64,000 nt of DNA from Gentiana macrophylla (GCA_026214975.1 CM047813.1:35311871-35375870); one strand, 5' to 3'; shown: positions 23,640 to 36,314, counted from the stretch's first letter. Notes: a model not told the origin generated them from the letters alone. Translations and numbers: made by a program.

Positions 23640-25540
23640 TAGCCTCTTTGTCTTTGACTACTATAACGTATTTGCTCGTTCATTGCTTATTTTTAAATGA
23701 TTAAAATCACTTAACCAACTTGAGAACGTTTCTCAAAATGTAACAGTCATAATTTGGTTTTACTAATCGAAAATTAAAACATAAATATAATTTTCTAAAA
23801 CTACAACATAAAATAAAGATAAAAGGGTGTTGTTGTTTATACATTGCAAAATCAAAAATGGTCTTTGAGATTATGATTTTGCTCCCACTAGTCAACTACT
23901 CTCAATTGACTTTCAAGAATTCTCCAAAATTCCTTAGTGGCTGGAATCTTATCCAGTTGACTCGATCCCCGACGTGGGCCGATCGACCGGGTCAATTTCG
24001 ACGGGTAGGTACTTCTTATCAATCGCGTCTAACGCGACTTGCAGTGGTTTGACTAGTCAACTCTTTGACAATTCACATCGTTTATGTGATAGTCAACCTC
24101 ATGTCTCTAAAATCAGACGGTCCTAACGTGGGTCAATCACCGCAAGATTCTTAGTCGAGTTGTAACCCAAATGATATACCCAAGGTAGGTCAACTCCCGA
24201 TGTGGGCTGATCAGTTGGATCCGAACAAGGGATCTTCACCGTCACTATAATATTGGGAGACATATTATGACTCGATTTTTATTGTGGGAGTAATTTTAAA
24301 TTAGTTCACTTAATTAAATTTTTTTTAGTTACGGTCTCATCTATTACGTGCATATTACTACAATATCATATAAAGTAAAACATACACAACATTCCGCGTA
24401 CAATATAACCGGTATGATCATGGACTTTCCTAGGTGCGATTTCGAATACAAACTGACGAAACCGCGGGCCACAACTAAGGGTAGCCACAACCACCAATAG
24501 ATCTTTGACATGCACCATCTCCATTGATCTTTTATTTTTCTTTCCTTCTTTGGATCTTCGTCTTTGTCTTCAATGCATCATCACATAAAATCAAACTATT
24601 AAATTTTACACCCGCCGCACATGGGGAGGAGTTAATGGCAATGGGATAATGCAAAAATAAAACTAGGTCACGTTCTTTATAACGGCCTAGGACAACAATA
24701 AAATCCAACATAAAAATAAATCATTCACGTCTATCCTATTGGTCAAGTCCATGATCAATCGGGTCCATATAATCGAATTATATCTACTATCTAATCCATA
24801 CAATCAACATCTTATGAAAAAGATAAAATTGAATTTTAACTACTTGCGTCTTTATAGTATCCAATCAATTAATTAATCAACGTTTAATTAATTAATAGCT
24901 TTAATCGAAATATTAGTAACCATTAATAATAAATCGATTTTTAATTTTAATTTTCTAATTTAAAACTAATTTAAATAAAATTAAAATCAAGTGGGTCTCT
25001 TTTATTTCTTTACTTTTGATTCTTAATCAAAATGAAGCCTTTGGTTTGGTCCAAACCAAATTTAAAGGCATCCTAGGCTTTTTTTCCAAAAATCAAATAT
25101 TTTTGGAGGAGGCCAAGGCCCTTAGGCCTTTTTCCAAAATCAAATATTTGGAATGGCCTTAGTATTTGGTTCATAACCAAAACTTATTTCTTCCCGACAA
25201 ATTGGGTGATGCCACATGGCTTCCCAATGGCCAAATTATTTGAATCATTGGTAAGTCACATGGCATCAACTAAACAAAAGAGAAATTACCAACCATGGAC
25301 CATATTGAAAAAATAAAGATGCACAAAACAAAGTTTAAAAAGGGAAAGGGGACGGGTCGGCCCACAGCCGCCGGTTGCTCGAAAGTCGACGGCTGCCCGA
25401 AAGCCACCGCCGCCGCCCTTTCATCTTCCCTTTTTTTTTTTCTGTGCACTAATTACGAATCAATATCATACATGATTTAACCTATTGGATCTAATTTACT
25501 ACGCGAATAAAATATGCTTATTGCTTAAGCTCAAAGACCG
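23640..25540. other. Non-coding segment C, probable interior of a minus-strand LTR element
   Basis: AT-rich with no coding signal I recognise. It lies on the interior side of the primer site at 25541-25551 and so is likely the leader of that element. If the SIRE and Athila insertions are removed, segments A, B and C become contiguous and may be one older element. Confidence 0.45.
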
Positions 25541-25551
25541 CTCCGATACCA
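25541..25551 (-). other. Primer-binding site, initiator tRNA-Met type
   Basis: On the - strand it reads TGGTATCGGAG, one base different from the usual TGGTATCAGAG of copia elements. It is one base from the LTR that starts at 25553. It places a copia-type element on the - strand with its interior to the left. Confidence 0.75.
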
Positions 25552-25552
25552 C

Positions 25553-27524
25553 TGTTAGGAAATCAATCGAGTAGCGCAGCGGAATTTAAAATTGATTTCC
25601 CGATCCAGGATCGTCTCCGTTTAAATAATAAACATATAAGAGATGGGACGGTACTATTACCTCGGTTGATCTAAAATATCGACGCTTTGACCGTCCGGTA
25701 GGAGTAGATGTGCGTGAGCCGTCCAAGTGTCCGGCCTCTACCAGTAATCCACACGAGCACCTCGCCAGAATCCCACCAAGGATTGCTACTAGAAAAACCC
25801 AACTGCTAGGTCAGCTTTTTCTCTCTCTACAAACTCTCTCTAGAAGCTCTCTTACTTTTCACAAGAACAATTAGCTCTTTGAATTATGGTGTACAAAAGA
25901 GCTAGTCAATCCCTCCTTTATATAGAGTAGGTGGAGCAGGTCACAAGAGAAAATCCTTGGAGATTAAGTCTTGTGTCGAGTAAAGAGAAAGAAAACCTTT
26001 TACTAGTAAAATAAGGAAAATATCTTTAATTGATTTATCTCATTAATATTCAATATCTCATATTAAATATTTTCAATATATTGTCAATATCTTATATTGA
26101 CTATATTTATCTTATTACCATAAATCAATTTACACATGTATATATAACACAAATATATATTACAAATATAAATCCATATATATTTACTACAAATTGTAGT
26201 CTACTATTGTGCACATGCAAATGCATGTCACGCATGTCCATTATATCTATATAAATATTAATATCTTATATTAATATTATAGTAATCTTATTAATTAAAT
26301 TGCACAATCCAAGTGTATCTTATACACTATAAATCTACGCCCCTTATAGCCAATAATTGGCTTCCAGAATATTCTTTGATTAATAATTTAATTAATATCT
26401 TGTATTTAATTTATTCATAATAAATAAATACCACCATATTAATTTATCACTATAACCGTTATAGTCTCGAGATAAACTTTCCTTATTTGGTTATCAACTA
26501 TAACCACATTTTAATCCGACTCGATGTTCATATGTGTGTGACCCGATAGGCTTCCGAATGTGTTGGCCGTAGACATAAGGCGCAATTACGAAAATGCTCT
26601 TCACATCTAACGATCACGGATAGCGTCTAGCAACACGTCCATGACCCCCAATCATCGGAAGAGTCAATACGCAATGAACACTACCTTTCATGTGCTTGGT
26701 TAGTGTGTAAATAGAATCTTATCGTCGTAATAATATCCATACGGTCGTACGTCGAGTGTCAAGCATTGAAGACCGTATCTTATAATCTGGATATCATGCT
26801 CTCTCGAAGTAACTCAGTTACTTTCACTTTGCAAATATTCTCCAAGGTAAGACATTCCTTATAAGAAAGCCCTTTCGGATATATATTCACCCCTACTATT
26901 AGGGTACGCGATTCCCAAACGACCTAACATGTATACTCCGCATGCTTCAGTATCACACCCAATCACTACCGCATTATTGCCCCATGGTTAGGGGAAACCT
27001 CAATAGTGTCAAAGCATGACAATCCACACCATGATGCCATGTAGACTCCGGTCTTAAGGATAATTACACAACCGTCACATAGTGTGACATTTAACAGTGT
27101 AAGTGGGTCAGTCTAACGTACGCATTCTCTAATACACGTCCACGTACAGTCCAAGTGTCTCTACACTTTGATAGACGAGATCTATACCTGCCCTTAAAGA
27201 TAGAAGACATCTAATACGTGCTAGTCTGTACGTACTATCAATGCCCTGTTTAATAGTACATCCGCCTAGAGAAATTTAAGTATCAAACTTATTAAAGTGA
27301 TTAGAGATCTCATCAACCATAATCGTCTATCATGGTTTCTCTACCACAATTTAATACTATGGACGTTATCATATAACAATTCATAATTGGTTCTTTAAAA
27401 TAACAAATATATGACAACATAAATGCCATTTATTATATATGTATAATCATAAAGAAATAGTATAAATGATCCGACCCGGTCGGATCCGGTCCAACCCGAT
27501 TGGGTTTAGGACACTATTTCAACA
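25553..27524 (-). repeat. LTR (5') of an old minus-strand copia-type or LARD-like element
   Basis: It runs from TGTTAGG to TTCAACA, about 1.97 kb, with matched TGTT/AACA ends. The left end abuts the primer site and the right end runs into microsatellite DNA. No coding content. The partner LTR is not recognised in this window; it may lie beyond base 1. Confidence 0.65.
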
Positions 27525-27587
27525 ATATATATACACACACGTGTAAATATTGAAACGCACATGTAAATATTGAAAATACACACACGC

Positions 27588-27594
<7 letters not shown>

Positions 27595-27667
<73 letters not shown>
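27595..27667. repeat. Compound microsatellite (TG)n(TA)n(TG)n
   Basis: TG repeats, then TA repeats, then TG repeats again, next to the end of the LTR at 27524. A 20-bp motif ending in GTAAATATTGAAA is duplicated just before it. Short ORFs through it are artefacts. Confidence 0.95.
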
Positions 27668-27669
<2 letters not shown>

Positions 27670-28012
27670 GGTATTGGTCCGTTTTTTTTATTTTAGAAAA
27701 CCAAAACCAAATTGTTTTTCACGGTTTGGACATACAATACAAAAATCATGGTTTATACTTTTTCGGTTTAGACCGGTTTGGTTCAACCGATTGGTTTGGT
27801 TTTCGGTTTTATTGTTCACCCTTAGGGATGGATATCATTCTAATCATAGATTTTTATTAAATATTTGTTGATCATTCGTTTACTGCATCATATCTAACAT
27901 CAACATGGCATATATCAACCACTAGATGTAAGAATTATATAATCGACGGTTGAAGTTTCACTTTTTGGATTTTAATCAATTTTTGCACTATATTTATGTT
28001 ATTAAAAAAGGA
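27668..28012. other. Intergenic, with a CCGGTTTGGTT-rich remnant
   Basis: About 27668-27825 is rich in GGTTTGGTT and CCGGTTT and ends in GTTCACCCTTA, like one end of hAT-type elements such as the one at 55103. No second end or target duplication is visible, so it is at most a remnant. Nothing else seen. Confidence 0.35.
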
Positions 28013-28390
28013 ATTTGACACTTTTAGTCTCTGGTGTTTTAACTTTATTTCAAAAGTAACCTTTATCATTTTGAATGACACTTTTGTTCCTCTAAATTTG
28101 TATTTTGTTTCAATTTTAGGATAATCACCCAATAGCTGTCTAAATTAACGTCGACTAAACGTTGAATCCGACTTGACAGCCACGTGTGATTTCATTTCAT
28201 TTCCCATCTAAAATCGACATTTCCCTGTCATATTCCACATTTAGTCTACGTTAATTTACACGGCTAATTGGGTAATTGTCCTAAAATTGAAATAAAATAC
28301 AATCTTAGGGGACCAAAAGTGTCATTCAAAATCATAACGGTTATTTTTGAAACAATACTAAAATATGAGGGACCAAAAGTATTAAAATCT
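28013..28390. mobile_element. Large foldback element (long inverted repeat)
   Basis: Two arms of about 145-150 bases (28013-28157 and about 28238-28390) are reverse complements at roughly 80-85 percent around an 80-base loop. Both carry the phrase 'dense protein-free' AATGACACTTTTG and a GGGACC/GGTCCC-like edge. The structure is that of a foldback MITE. Target duplication not clear. Confidence 0.75.
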
Positions 28391-28815
28391 CAACTAAAAA
28401 CTACTAGTTAGAAATTTTGAGTTAGTTACCCCTCTGGAACAAGTCTGATAAAAGTTGAAGCAGATTGAAGCTTCAGAGCCACTGGCTAGATGGTGCAATC
28501 CTAAAGGCTCAACGGCAGACTTCAACTCCTTGTTACACAATACACTGATTCATATTCATGTAGGAAGTATGTTCATGCATTTTATTCTCCAAAGTATAAT
28601 GTATTCATTGATTTCATTATATTGGCATGTATAATTGCTTTGGAGTAAACTTTGAAGTAGTATTAGATGCATTTGCACTACGCATGTCGGCTGATTCATG
28701 GTTACGTATTGGTATTAGTAATTATATGTTACGAATTCTCGAGAGTCATCAACACTCGTAGACCAGATCCATACGCATGGGTCTAGTTGTAGTCGTACCA
28801 TGTGGTGTTGGGCCG
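28391..28815. other. Intergenic, nothing recognised
   Basis: No coding potential or repeat boundary that I can support. It adjoins the Tat-type element. The five bases before the LTR (GGCCG) do not match those after the other LTR (GGATT). Confidence 0.5.
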
Positions 28816-29471
28816 TGACGATGCTGGAAACCGTCTAAGAATTAATATGGGTCAATCTCCTATGTGATAAAGATCTTAAACCCTAAAAACCCCAATTTAT
28901 GTAAAACTGAACGTGTTTTGTTGTTTGTTTAGACTGAGCTCTCAAGTTATTTCTGAAAGTTGCCGACGTATCCAATCATTGAATCGGAATCAAATCTTTC
29001 GTAGTTCCTTAGGGTTGTATACATAGTTGGCCTCTCACCCCTAAACCTTGCTCTACAAGTATTATAATTGATTATTATTCCCTAAGGATATACGTGTCTT
29101 AATCCCTATAATTTAGAGATAATTATGGACATATTTAGTGTCAAGATTGGAGTCTTTATGAATAAGGATTTTTTCCTTATTTACTTTTAGTTATCCCCCA
29201 CATGGAATAACAGCCAGGTAGCTCGGAGCGTCCCGCGCTCAGCCCCCCAAGGCCATAATGGCCGAACTGGGCAATTTCTCGTCGCCAGACCTTAGCCGAC
29301 CTGCGGTGGCTGGATGAGGAATTTATGCCGATCTCCCACCTGGGGTTGACGACCTGCCCTTAGGTCGGTTTCTGGGGCCCCTGGCCCTTAAAGCCCTAAA
29401 ATTAAGGGCAACTCATTTATTACGTGCCCTACAAAGATGACACGTGCCGTAGTTCGGGTCGGATATCATCA
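28816..29471 (-). repeat. 3' LTR of the first Tat element
   Basis: Runs TGACGATGCTGG to GGATATCATCA and closely matches 38336-38990. The inner side is followed by the polypurine complement. Confidence 0.9.
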
Positions 29472-29483
29472 TAAGCCCCCCAG
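29472..29483 (-). other. Polypurine tract of the first Tat element
   Basis: The + strand reads TAAGCCCCCCAG, so the - strand holds the purine run CTGGGGGG directly before the LTR. This confirms the minus orientation. Confidence 0.8.
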
Positions 29484-29830
29484 ATCTGATTTTACTATTT
29501 TAGTTGGTCAGATCTGCATCATTTGGCGGTTCGGCTGGACTTTATCCGATCTCGCGTTTTGAATTATCCAACTTCGCCACTGGCAGACTATTAAACGGGT
29601 CATCATTGCACTTTGCGGAATTCGAGGTGCTTTTCTCTTCTTTTCATAACTGACGTCGTTACACGTCTGGAGTGGGTTATAAACTGTCCTTTCATATCAG
29701 ACTTTCCCTCGTCTCCTATATGCTATTAAATCAAAGATTTTCTCTCTCAAGACTTGCACTTCTCAAGTAAGCATTTGTTCTTCACTTTAATTTCTCAGTT
29801 CTTCTTCTTTGTTTCTTTCTTTTCTAGTTG

Positions 29831-31942
29831 ATGAGGGCAAACACTGCATCTAGTAGCTCAATTGAAAAAGAGTTTGAGTCTTATTATGATTCTGAAATTG
29901 AAGTTAATCAACCAGGGCCAATAGACATTCCTTCCCTGAACACAGTCGCTGCTCGCAATAACATCGAGCAGGTCGTTGTAGATCAGAACCCTTCTAACCC
30001 TGCCAGGCACCACTCGGCTTTTGGATTTACATCTTTATACCAATGTCTTAGAGCCCATATGACTGATAGGACAGCTATAGGTTGTTTCGGTCTTAGATCC
30101 AAAATCACCTAGGATGACATCCTGGAGACCTGCTCACGTATCATATTGATATGGACCATTATGCTCCCCAGCTGCCTGGGGGAGCGCACATGTATGCTCA
30201 TCAGCCCTTAGAGGGGTATTGTACTGTGTACAAGGAGCACTTTACCTGTGGTCTTAGGACCCCATTCTGCCCTGCCTTCCTTGCCGTTTTGAGGCATTAC
30301 AACCTGACCTCTGCTCAGATCGCCCTTAACGGAGTTAGGGCGATCATAGATTTTGTGATCTACTGTACATTGATGGATGTTGAGTTCACCGTAGAGTTAT
30401 TTAGGATGTTCTATCAACACAAGAAGGTCAGAGACCACAGCGGGTGGTGTTATTTCCCGTGCCGAACAGACCACCGGAGGGGCATTCCTATACTGTCCAA
30501 GGGGAAGTCCTCCATTCACGAGTGGAAGAACCACTTTTTCTTCATCCGCCATGACGGTCACCCCGAGCTGCGCGGTTGGAACTACCTTCAGCTCCCTACT
30601 GATGTGTGTCCCACTAGAGTTGATGAGGACACATTGGAGAAGATCGCTACTTCCAGCGTCTCACTGAATCACCAACAGTGGCCGGCCGAACTGATCGAGG
30701 AAGCTCGCCTTTCTGACTCCGGATATGAGCCTTACCTGAGGCATACCCAAGAGGAGTATAACACCTGTGAAGCCTGGTTTCTGCTTTTTATTTCTTTATG
30801 CACTTACATTGTTTTGCTTTCTCCTTGACCTGTACTGATATTCTCTAAGTTTCCCTTTCAATGGATGACCTTGCTGACATCTTTGAGTAGGCATTTGAGG
30901 AGGAGGAGGTTGTGCCTGAGCAGAACGAGCCACTTCAGAACCCGGAAGCCCTCGGGGATGAGGCTGAACCGGAGCCTGACCTAGCTAATCCTGAGGTCAT
31001 ACCTGAGGATCCTCCTACTGAGGGTCTTCAACCGGGTGACCAAGTTGCAGGTACGCAGCATACTGAACAAATGGATGGTAGCTTGGTCATCCTTGACGTC
31101 TCCGACCCTAGAGAACAGGCCCGACAACGTTCTCGATCTGGGCGGAAAAGGGCTAGGTCTGGTCAGGATACCTGTGATGGGGTTTCCTCTTCATCATCTG
31201 AGTTCTTAGCAGAACTGCCGGACAAGGATCTGGCCTCCATTGTGAGTTTCCTTGTTTTTTTTTATTTTTCCTTCTGTTATTTTCTTGGCTCGCACTGACC
31301 TTGTTCGTTTTATGCTTTTGTTATTTCTAGGTTGTTAAGGCTGGGAAGGAGGTCTTACACAGGCTCAACGACTTCTCCACCCAAAAGGCCTTTCTGGAGA
31401 AGCAGATTTCCGATCTCTCGGCCAACCACAACAAACATAAGGACGAATCTCTGTCCAAGGATGCCCAAATCGCTGATCTAGAGAAGATTATGTGTGTGCA
31501 GCAAGCTGGGTTGATTGAGCCATGAACTGAGGGTGCTGCACGAGAGGAGTTCTTGGCTAAGCTTCAGGCTGATCGCGAGGGACTTGAGGCCGAGATGCCT
31601 GCTCGGATTGCCCAAGCCATCCACGAGTACAAAAGTTCTGCTCATTTCACTGAGGCTCTGGAGGTTTTTCTTGGCTCAATTCTAAGCCATGGATACACCC
31701 TGGGTGTAAATCAGGCCAAAGAGCAGTGCCCTCAGCTGATCATTTCAGATCTTCAACATGGCAGGCTTTGTAAGCCAGGTGGCAATCATCTGTATGAGGC
31801 GAGGCTTAAAGAATTTCAAGCTGGTGAGGACCTGGCTACAAAATATGGTCGCAGACCTGCTGCCCAGAACGCCAGTACGTCTTCAACTCAGCGCTCCACC
31901 ACGCCCTCAGATCAGCACCAAGACTCTGCTGCCAACTCCTAG
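29831..31942 (+). pseudogene. Additional antisense ORF (aORF) of the Tat element, spliced, broken
   Basis: It runs opposite to gag-pol. The first open piece starts at ATG 29831 with a Ser/Glu-rich head. After a stop and frame change near 30110, the second (30151 to about 30780) carries the plant 'gypsy-type transposon' domain: KVRDHSGWCYF, then KNHFFFI, then ELRGWN. Probable introns are about 30787-30860 and a clear one at 31242-31330 (GTGAGT...TTTCTAG), which joins ...ASI to VVKAG in phase. The last exon is a coiled coil with one in-frame stop near 31523 and ends at 31942 with a Ser/Thr/Gln tail. Its role is unknown; aORFs of this kind are described for Tat elements. Confidence 0.75.
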
Positions 31943-32115
31943 GATCGGGCTTTTGTTATTTTGTTTAAGGACTTGTTGACAATCTTGTAATAATCTCCAA
32001 CTTTTGTTGTTTTTTGTTCTTGACTTTTTTATCTTGGCGCTCACCCTTTTTGCTTAAATTTGTTAGTTTTTATTTTTGCCTTTGGTTTTATCTCAAGCAT
32101 AACTTTATTTTAGGG
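31943..32115. other. Downstream of the aORF, nothing recognised
   Basis: T-rich sequence between the aORF stop and the tandem repeats. It could hold a polyadenylation region for the aORF transcript; no clear signal was identified. Confidence 0.4.
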
Positions 32116-32520
32116 GTCTTATACCTCCTCTACCCCCCTGAAGTACATCTTTAGCAACGCTTTGTTGTTGTACTAAGGTACTTCAGTGTATTTATGCGCT
32201 GATCGTCTGTCCTGCAGACTTAGGGAGTTTGATGTTTATCTAAGTCTTATAGCCTTCAACGTACATATGCGCTGGTCTTATACCCCCTCTACCCCCTGAA
32301 GTACATCTTTAGCAAATCTTTGATGTTGTACTGAGGTACTTCAGTGTATTTATGCGCTGATTGTCTGTCCTGTAGACTTAGGGAGTTTGATGTTTCAAAA
32401 TATCTAAGTCATATAGCCTTCAGCATACATATACGCTGATCGTCTGTCCTGCAGACTTGGGGAGTTTGATTATTCAAACTGTCTAAGTATCTGATATAAG
32501 CGCTGATCGTCAATCTTGCA
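32116..32520. repeat. Tandem repeat, period about 159 bp, in the Tat 3' region
   Basis: Units starting GTCTTATACC at 32116 and 32275 are near identical (CCTGAAGTACATCTTTAGCAA, GTACTTCAGTGTATTTATGCG, GGGAGTTTGATGTTT). A third partial unit follows from about 32437. Confidence 0.85.
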
Positions 32521-32629
32521 GTCTTTTGATCATGCTTCGAATTTCCCTTTGCATATTTTTCCGCATCGACTGCGGTCGATTCGTTGAGTCATCTGCGAAA
32601 CTAGAGTTTGTCCGTTGCAAACTTTTTCT

Positions 32630-32965
32630 ATGACCGACCTGTGGTTCAGTTTGTTGAGTCTGTCCTACAGACTTAGAGTTTGTCCTTTTGCCAACTTTTT
32701 CTGAGGCCGACCTGCGGTTCAGTTCGTTGAGTCTGTCCTGCAGACTTAGAGTTTGTCCTTTGCAAACTTTTTCTAAGACCGACCTGTTGTTCAGTTCGTT
32801 GAGTCTGTCCTGCAGACTTAGAGTTTGTCCTTTGCAAAAAAATTCTAAGACCGACCTGCGGTTCAGTTCATTGAGTTTGTCCTGCTAACTTTTTTGAGAC
32901 CGACCTGCGGTTCAGTTCATTGAGTTTGTCCTTTGCAAACTTCTCTGAGTCCATCCGGCGGCTTA
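32630..32965. repeat. Tandem repeat, period about 72 bp, in the Tat 3' region
   Basis: Four to five imperfect units, each with GACCGACCTGCGGTTCAGTT, GAGTCTGTCCTGCAGACTTAG and GTTTGTCCTTTGCAAAC. The last units are shortened. Related motifs recur in the second Tat element at 40960-41440. Apparent ORFs through it are repeats. Confidence 0.85.
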
Positions 32966-33091
32966 GTTATAATCAATCAAAAGTAAATAATGCACATGTG
33001 CAAGAGAAATATTCTTTAATATTTGATGTTTGAATACATCTTATTGAGACATAAAATGTAAATAATACCTAAATAAAACCTGAAACCTGTT

Positions 33092-36000
33092 CTAGACATA
33101 GAATTTCCTTAGATTGGAGGCATTCCAGCTGCGTGGTACATTTCTGCCACTGGCATCAGCTAGTTGATAAGCCCCCTTTCCATGTACCTTGACCACTTTG
33201 TACGGGCCCTCCCAGTTTGGATCAAGTTTCCCCTAAAGTAGTTGCTTGCTAACCATATTTTTTCTTGAGCACTAGATCTCCCTCTTTAAAGTACGAGTGT
33301 TTAACTCGGGAGTTGTAATACTGAGAAATTCGCTGCTTATACTTAGCCATTCTTATAAAAGCTACGTTCTGAGCTTCTTCCAAGTCATCTTTGGATTGTC
33401 TGAGCTCAACTAACTGATGATCTTCCGAGTAGAACGTTGTTCATGGTGATGATAGACCAATCTCAGCCGGAATCACTGCTTCGCACCCATACGCTAGACT
33501 GGACGGAGTTTCACATGTGGCCGAGTTAGGTGTTGTTCTGTACGCCCAAAAAATGTTGGGCAGATGCTCCGTCGAACTTTCTCCTTCTTATTCTAGGCGT
33601 TTCTTCAGCCCGGTTTTGATCTGCCTGTTGGTCTGTTCGACCTGCCTGTTAGCTTGAGGATAACCAACAGATGTGAAGTGTTGAATTATGTGCAGTTCTT
33701 CACATCACTCTCTGGCCTCTCTATCCTCAAACTAGGTTCCATTGTCAAAGATTAATGCCTTCGGTATTCCATATCTGCATACTATGTTTTTCCACAGAAA
33801 CTTCTGTATCTATTTCCCTGTTATGGTAGTCAGTGGTTCGGCTTCAACCCACTTAGTGAAATAATCTACTGCTACGATCAGGAATCGGACATTTCCGGGA
33901 GCTCTTGGTAGTGGCCCCACTAGATCTACCCCCTATTGATCAAAAGGACACGGGGTTACCACGGGGACCATGTCTTGTGTTGGCTGATGTGATAGGTTAT
34001 CGTGCACCTGGCACAATTTGCACTTCTCCGCCAACTCTTTAGTATCTTCCAACATTGTTGGCCAATAATAGCCGAACAACCTACACTTCCTTGCTTAGGT
34101 CCGAGCTCCAGGGTGATTTCCACAAATGCCTAAGTGTATCTCTCTAACAAGGTAGTTCCATTCCTCACCTGTTACGCATCTAAGCCATGGTTCAATATAC
34201 GACATGTGATAGAGCACATTTTCGAACAACGAATATCTGGGCCCTAAGAGTTTCATTTTCCTGGCCTGAATCTTGTCTTGAGGCAAGATGTTATCTCTAA
34301 GATAGGACACGATGGGGTCCATCCACATACTGACCTGACTGATCGGCTGAACCACTTGCTGATCGTAGCTTCTCTCCTCTAAGAGTTCCACTAGCACTTT
34401 ATTCTCTGTACAAAGTTTGAGGCCAATTTTGACAAGGCATCTGCTTTTCTGTTCTCAGTTCTGGGTATCTGGTCGACATGGACCTGTTGAAACTTTTACA
34501 GCAGAGTTCTAGTGGTTGTTTCATAGGCTCATCTTTAGCCATATATTCCCCGTTTATATTGTTTACAATGAGTTGTGAGTCGCTGTATACCTGCAGATTA
34601 TCCGCACCAAGTTTGTTCGCTAATCTAAGTCCCGTAATTATCGCTTCATACTCTGCTTTATTATTGGTAGCCTTGAAATCGAACCTTAATGCGTAGGGGA
34701 ACTCTTCCTCTTTTGGACTGACCAGTAGGAGACCTGGCCCTGCTCCGTCTTTGCTTGCTACACCATCAACGTATAAGTTCCATTGATTTTCTTTCTGTTT
34801 TGGCTGATCGTCTTCGAGGCGAACAGCTATCCCTTCGGCCAGGAAGTCCGCTAAGGCCTGTGCTTTGATGGCAGTTTGAGGTTGAAAATCAATGTCATAT
34901 TCGGCCAGCTCGACGACTCACTTTACTAAACTTCCTGAGGTTTCTGGCCATCCTAAAATTTGCCGTAGTGGCTGGTCGGTGATCACAGTAACCGGATGCG
35001 CGTGGAAGTAAGGTCGCAAATTTCTTGAAGCATGCACCAAAGCCAATGCCAACTTTTCAAAGAAAACCGAATTTCCGCAAATTTATTTGAATATCTGACC
35101 TCTGGTCCATGGAGTGCTTTGCTTACAAAGAAAACCGGTATCTGCTGCCCGTTTTATTCTTTGACCAGAACTGCGCTCAGCGCTTCTTCACATACCGCCA
35201 AGTAAACGAACAGTGGTTCTCCTAACTGAGGAGCCGTTAAGGTGGGTAGTTCGGCCAAATACACCTTCAGTTCTTCAAAGGCCTTTTGACTTTCTTCATC
35301 CCATAGAAAAGGGCTAGCTCTTCTCAAGATTTTGAAAAATGGAAAGGCATGTTGTGCTGATCTCGATAGAAACCTGTTCAAGGCCGCTATTCATCCTGAC
35401 AAACACTGTACTTCTTTAATGTTTTTTGGCGGGGACATGGTCTTCAATGCGTCAATCTTATCTGGGTTCGCTCTAATTCAGTCTCTGGATATCATGTATT
35501 CTAGGAATTTCCCGGATCTGACCCCAAATATTCATTTCTTTGGGTTGAGCTTCATTTGAGTTCTCCTTAGAACTTTAAACACTTCTCTAACATCGTTCAG
35601 GTACTGATCGAGAGACCTGCTCTTGATCAGGAGGTCGTCCACGTACACCTCCATACACCTTCCGATCTGATCGGCAAAAATTGTTGATGACCCTCTGATA
35701 GGTTGCTCCTGCATTTTTCAGGCCAAAGGGCATGGTGACGTAGCAGTACGTCCCAAATTCTATTATAAAGGCAGCCTTTTCTGCATCTTCCGGATCCATT
35801 ACCGTCTAATGGTAACCTCTGTACGCATCTAAGAACGCGAACACTTCATACCCCACAGTTGAGTCCACTATACGGTCAATCTTGGGTAGGGCATAACAAT
35901 CATTTGGACATGCCTTGATGAGATCCGTGAAGTCCACACACATCCTCCAGCTCCCATCTGGCTTCTTGACCAGTACAGGGTTTGATAACCATTCAGGGTA

Positions 36001-36243
36001 TATAACTTCTTTAATGATGTTGGCCTGCAGCAGTTTTGGTACCTCTTGCTTGATGGCTAAGATGCGTTCAGAGGCGAAATGTCTTTTCTTTTGGCGAATA
36101 GGCTTCATGTTCGGATCTATGTTCAATCTATGAACTACCAGGTCTGGAGATAACCCTGGCATATCTTCTGCTTTCCATGAGAACACATCCCTAAATTCTC
36201 TCAAGAATTTATCAAAGAATCTTTGAACGGGGCTGGACTCCAT
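33092..36243 (-). pseudogene. Tat pol: reverse transcriptase, RNase H, integrase
   Basis: Reverse transcriptase starts near 36243: PVLVKKPDGSWRMCVDFTDL, MPFGLKNAGATYQR and the catalytic YVDDL (about 35650). RNase H (about 35380-34480) has ALSAVLVKE and the second RNase H piece with the NKAEYEA core. Integrase has a zinc part (...HPGA..., CKLCQ near 34020), the D residues in GVDLVGP (about 33935) and in FDNGT (about 33745). It ends SWNASNLRKFYV with a stop at 33092-33094. Stops in integrase (for example near 33935, 33810 and 33735) and frame changes in RT show it is inactive. It is translated as part of gag-pol in intact relatives. Confidence 0.9.
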
Positions 36244-36314
36244 GCTCCGACATTAACGCTCGAGTCCTCCTGTTCATCCCACAGGCGAATAGCATTGGTC
36301 TGATCTTCAGACGA

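Noticed and set aside
27570..27871. Two overlapping + strand ORFs of 91-96 codons
   Set aside because: Their first third is translated TG/TA microsatellite and the rest has no family motif.
32688..32888. A 66-codon ORF with repeating LSLSCRLRVCPLQ
   Set aside because: It is a translation of the 72-bp tandem repeat in the Tat 3' region.
32116..32965. CRISPR-like array
   Set aside because: Units are adjoining imperfect repeats without unique spacers of constant size, in a plant retroelement.
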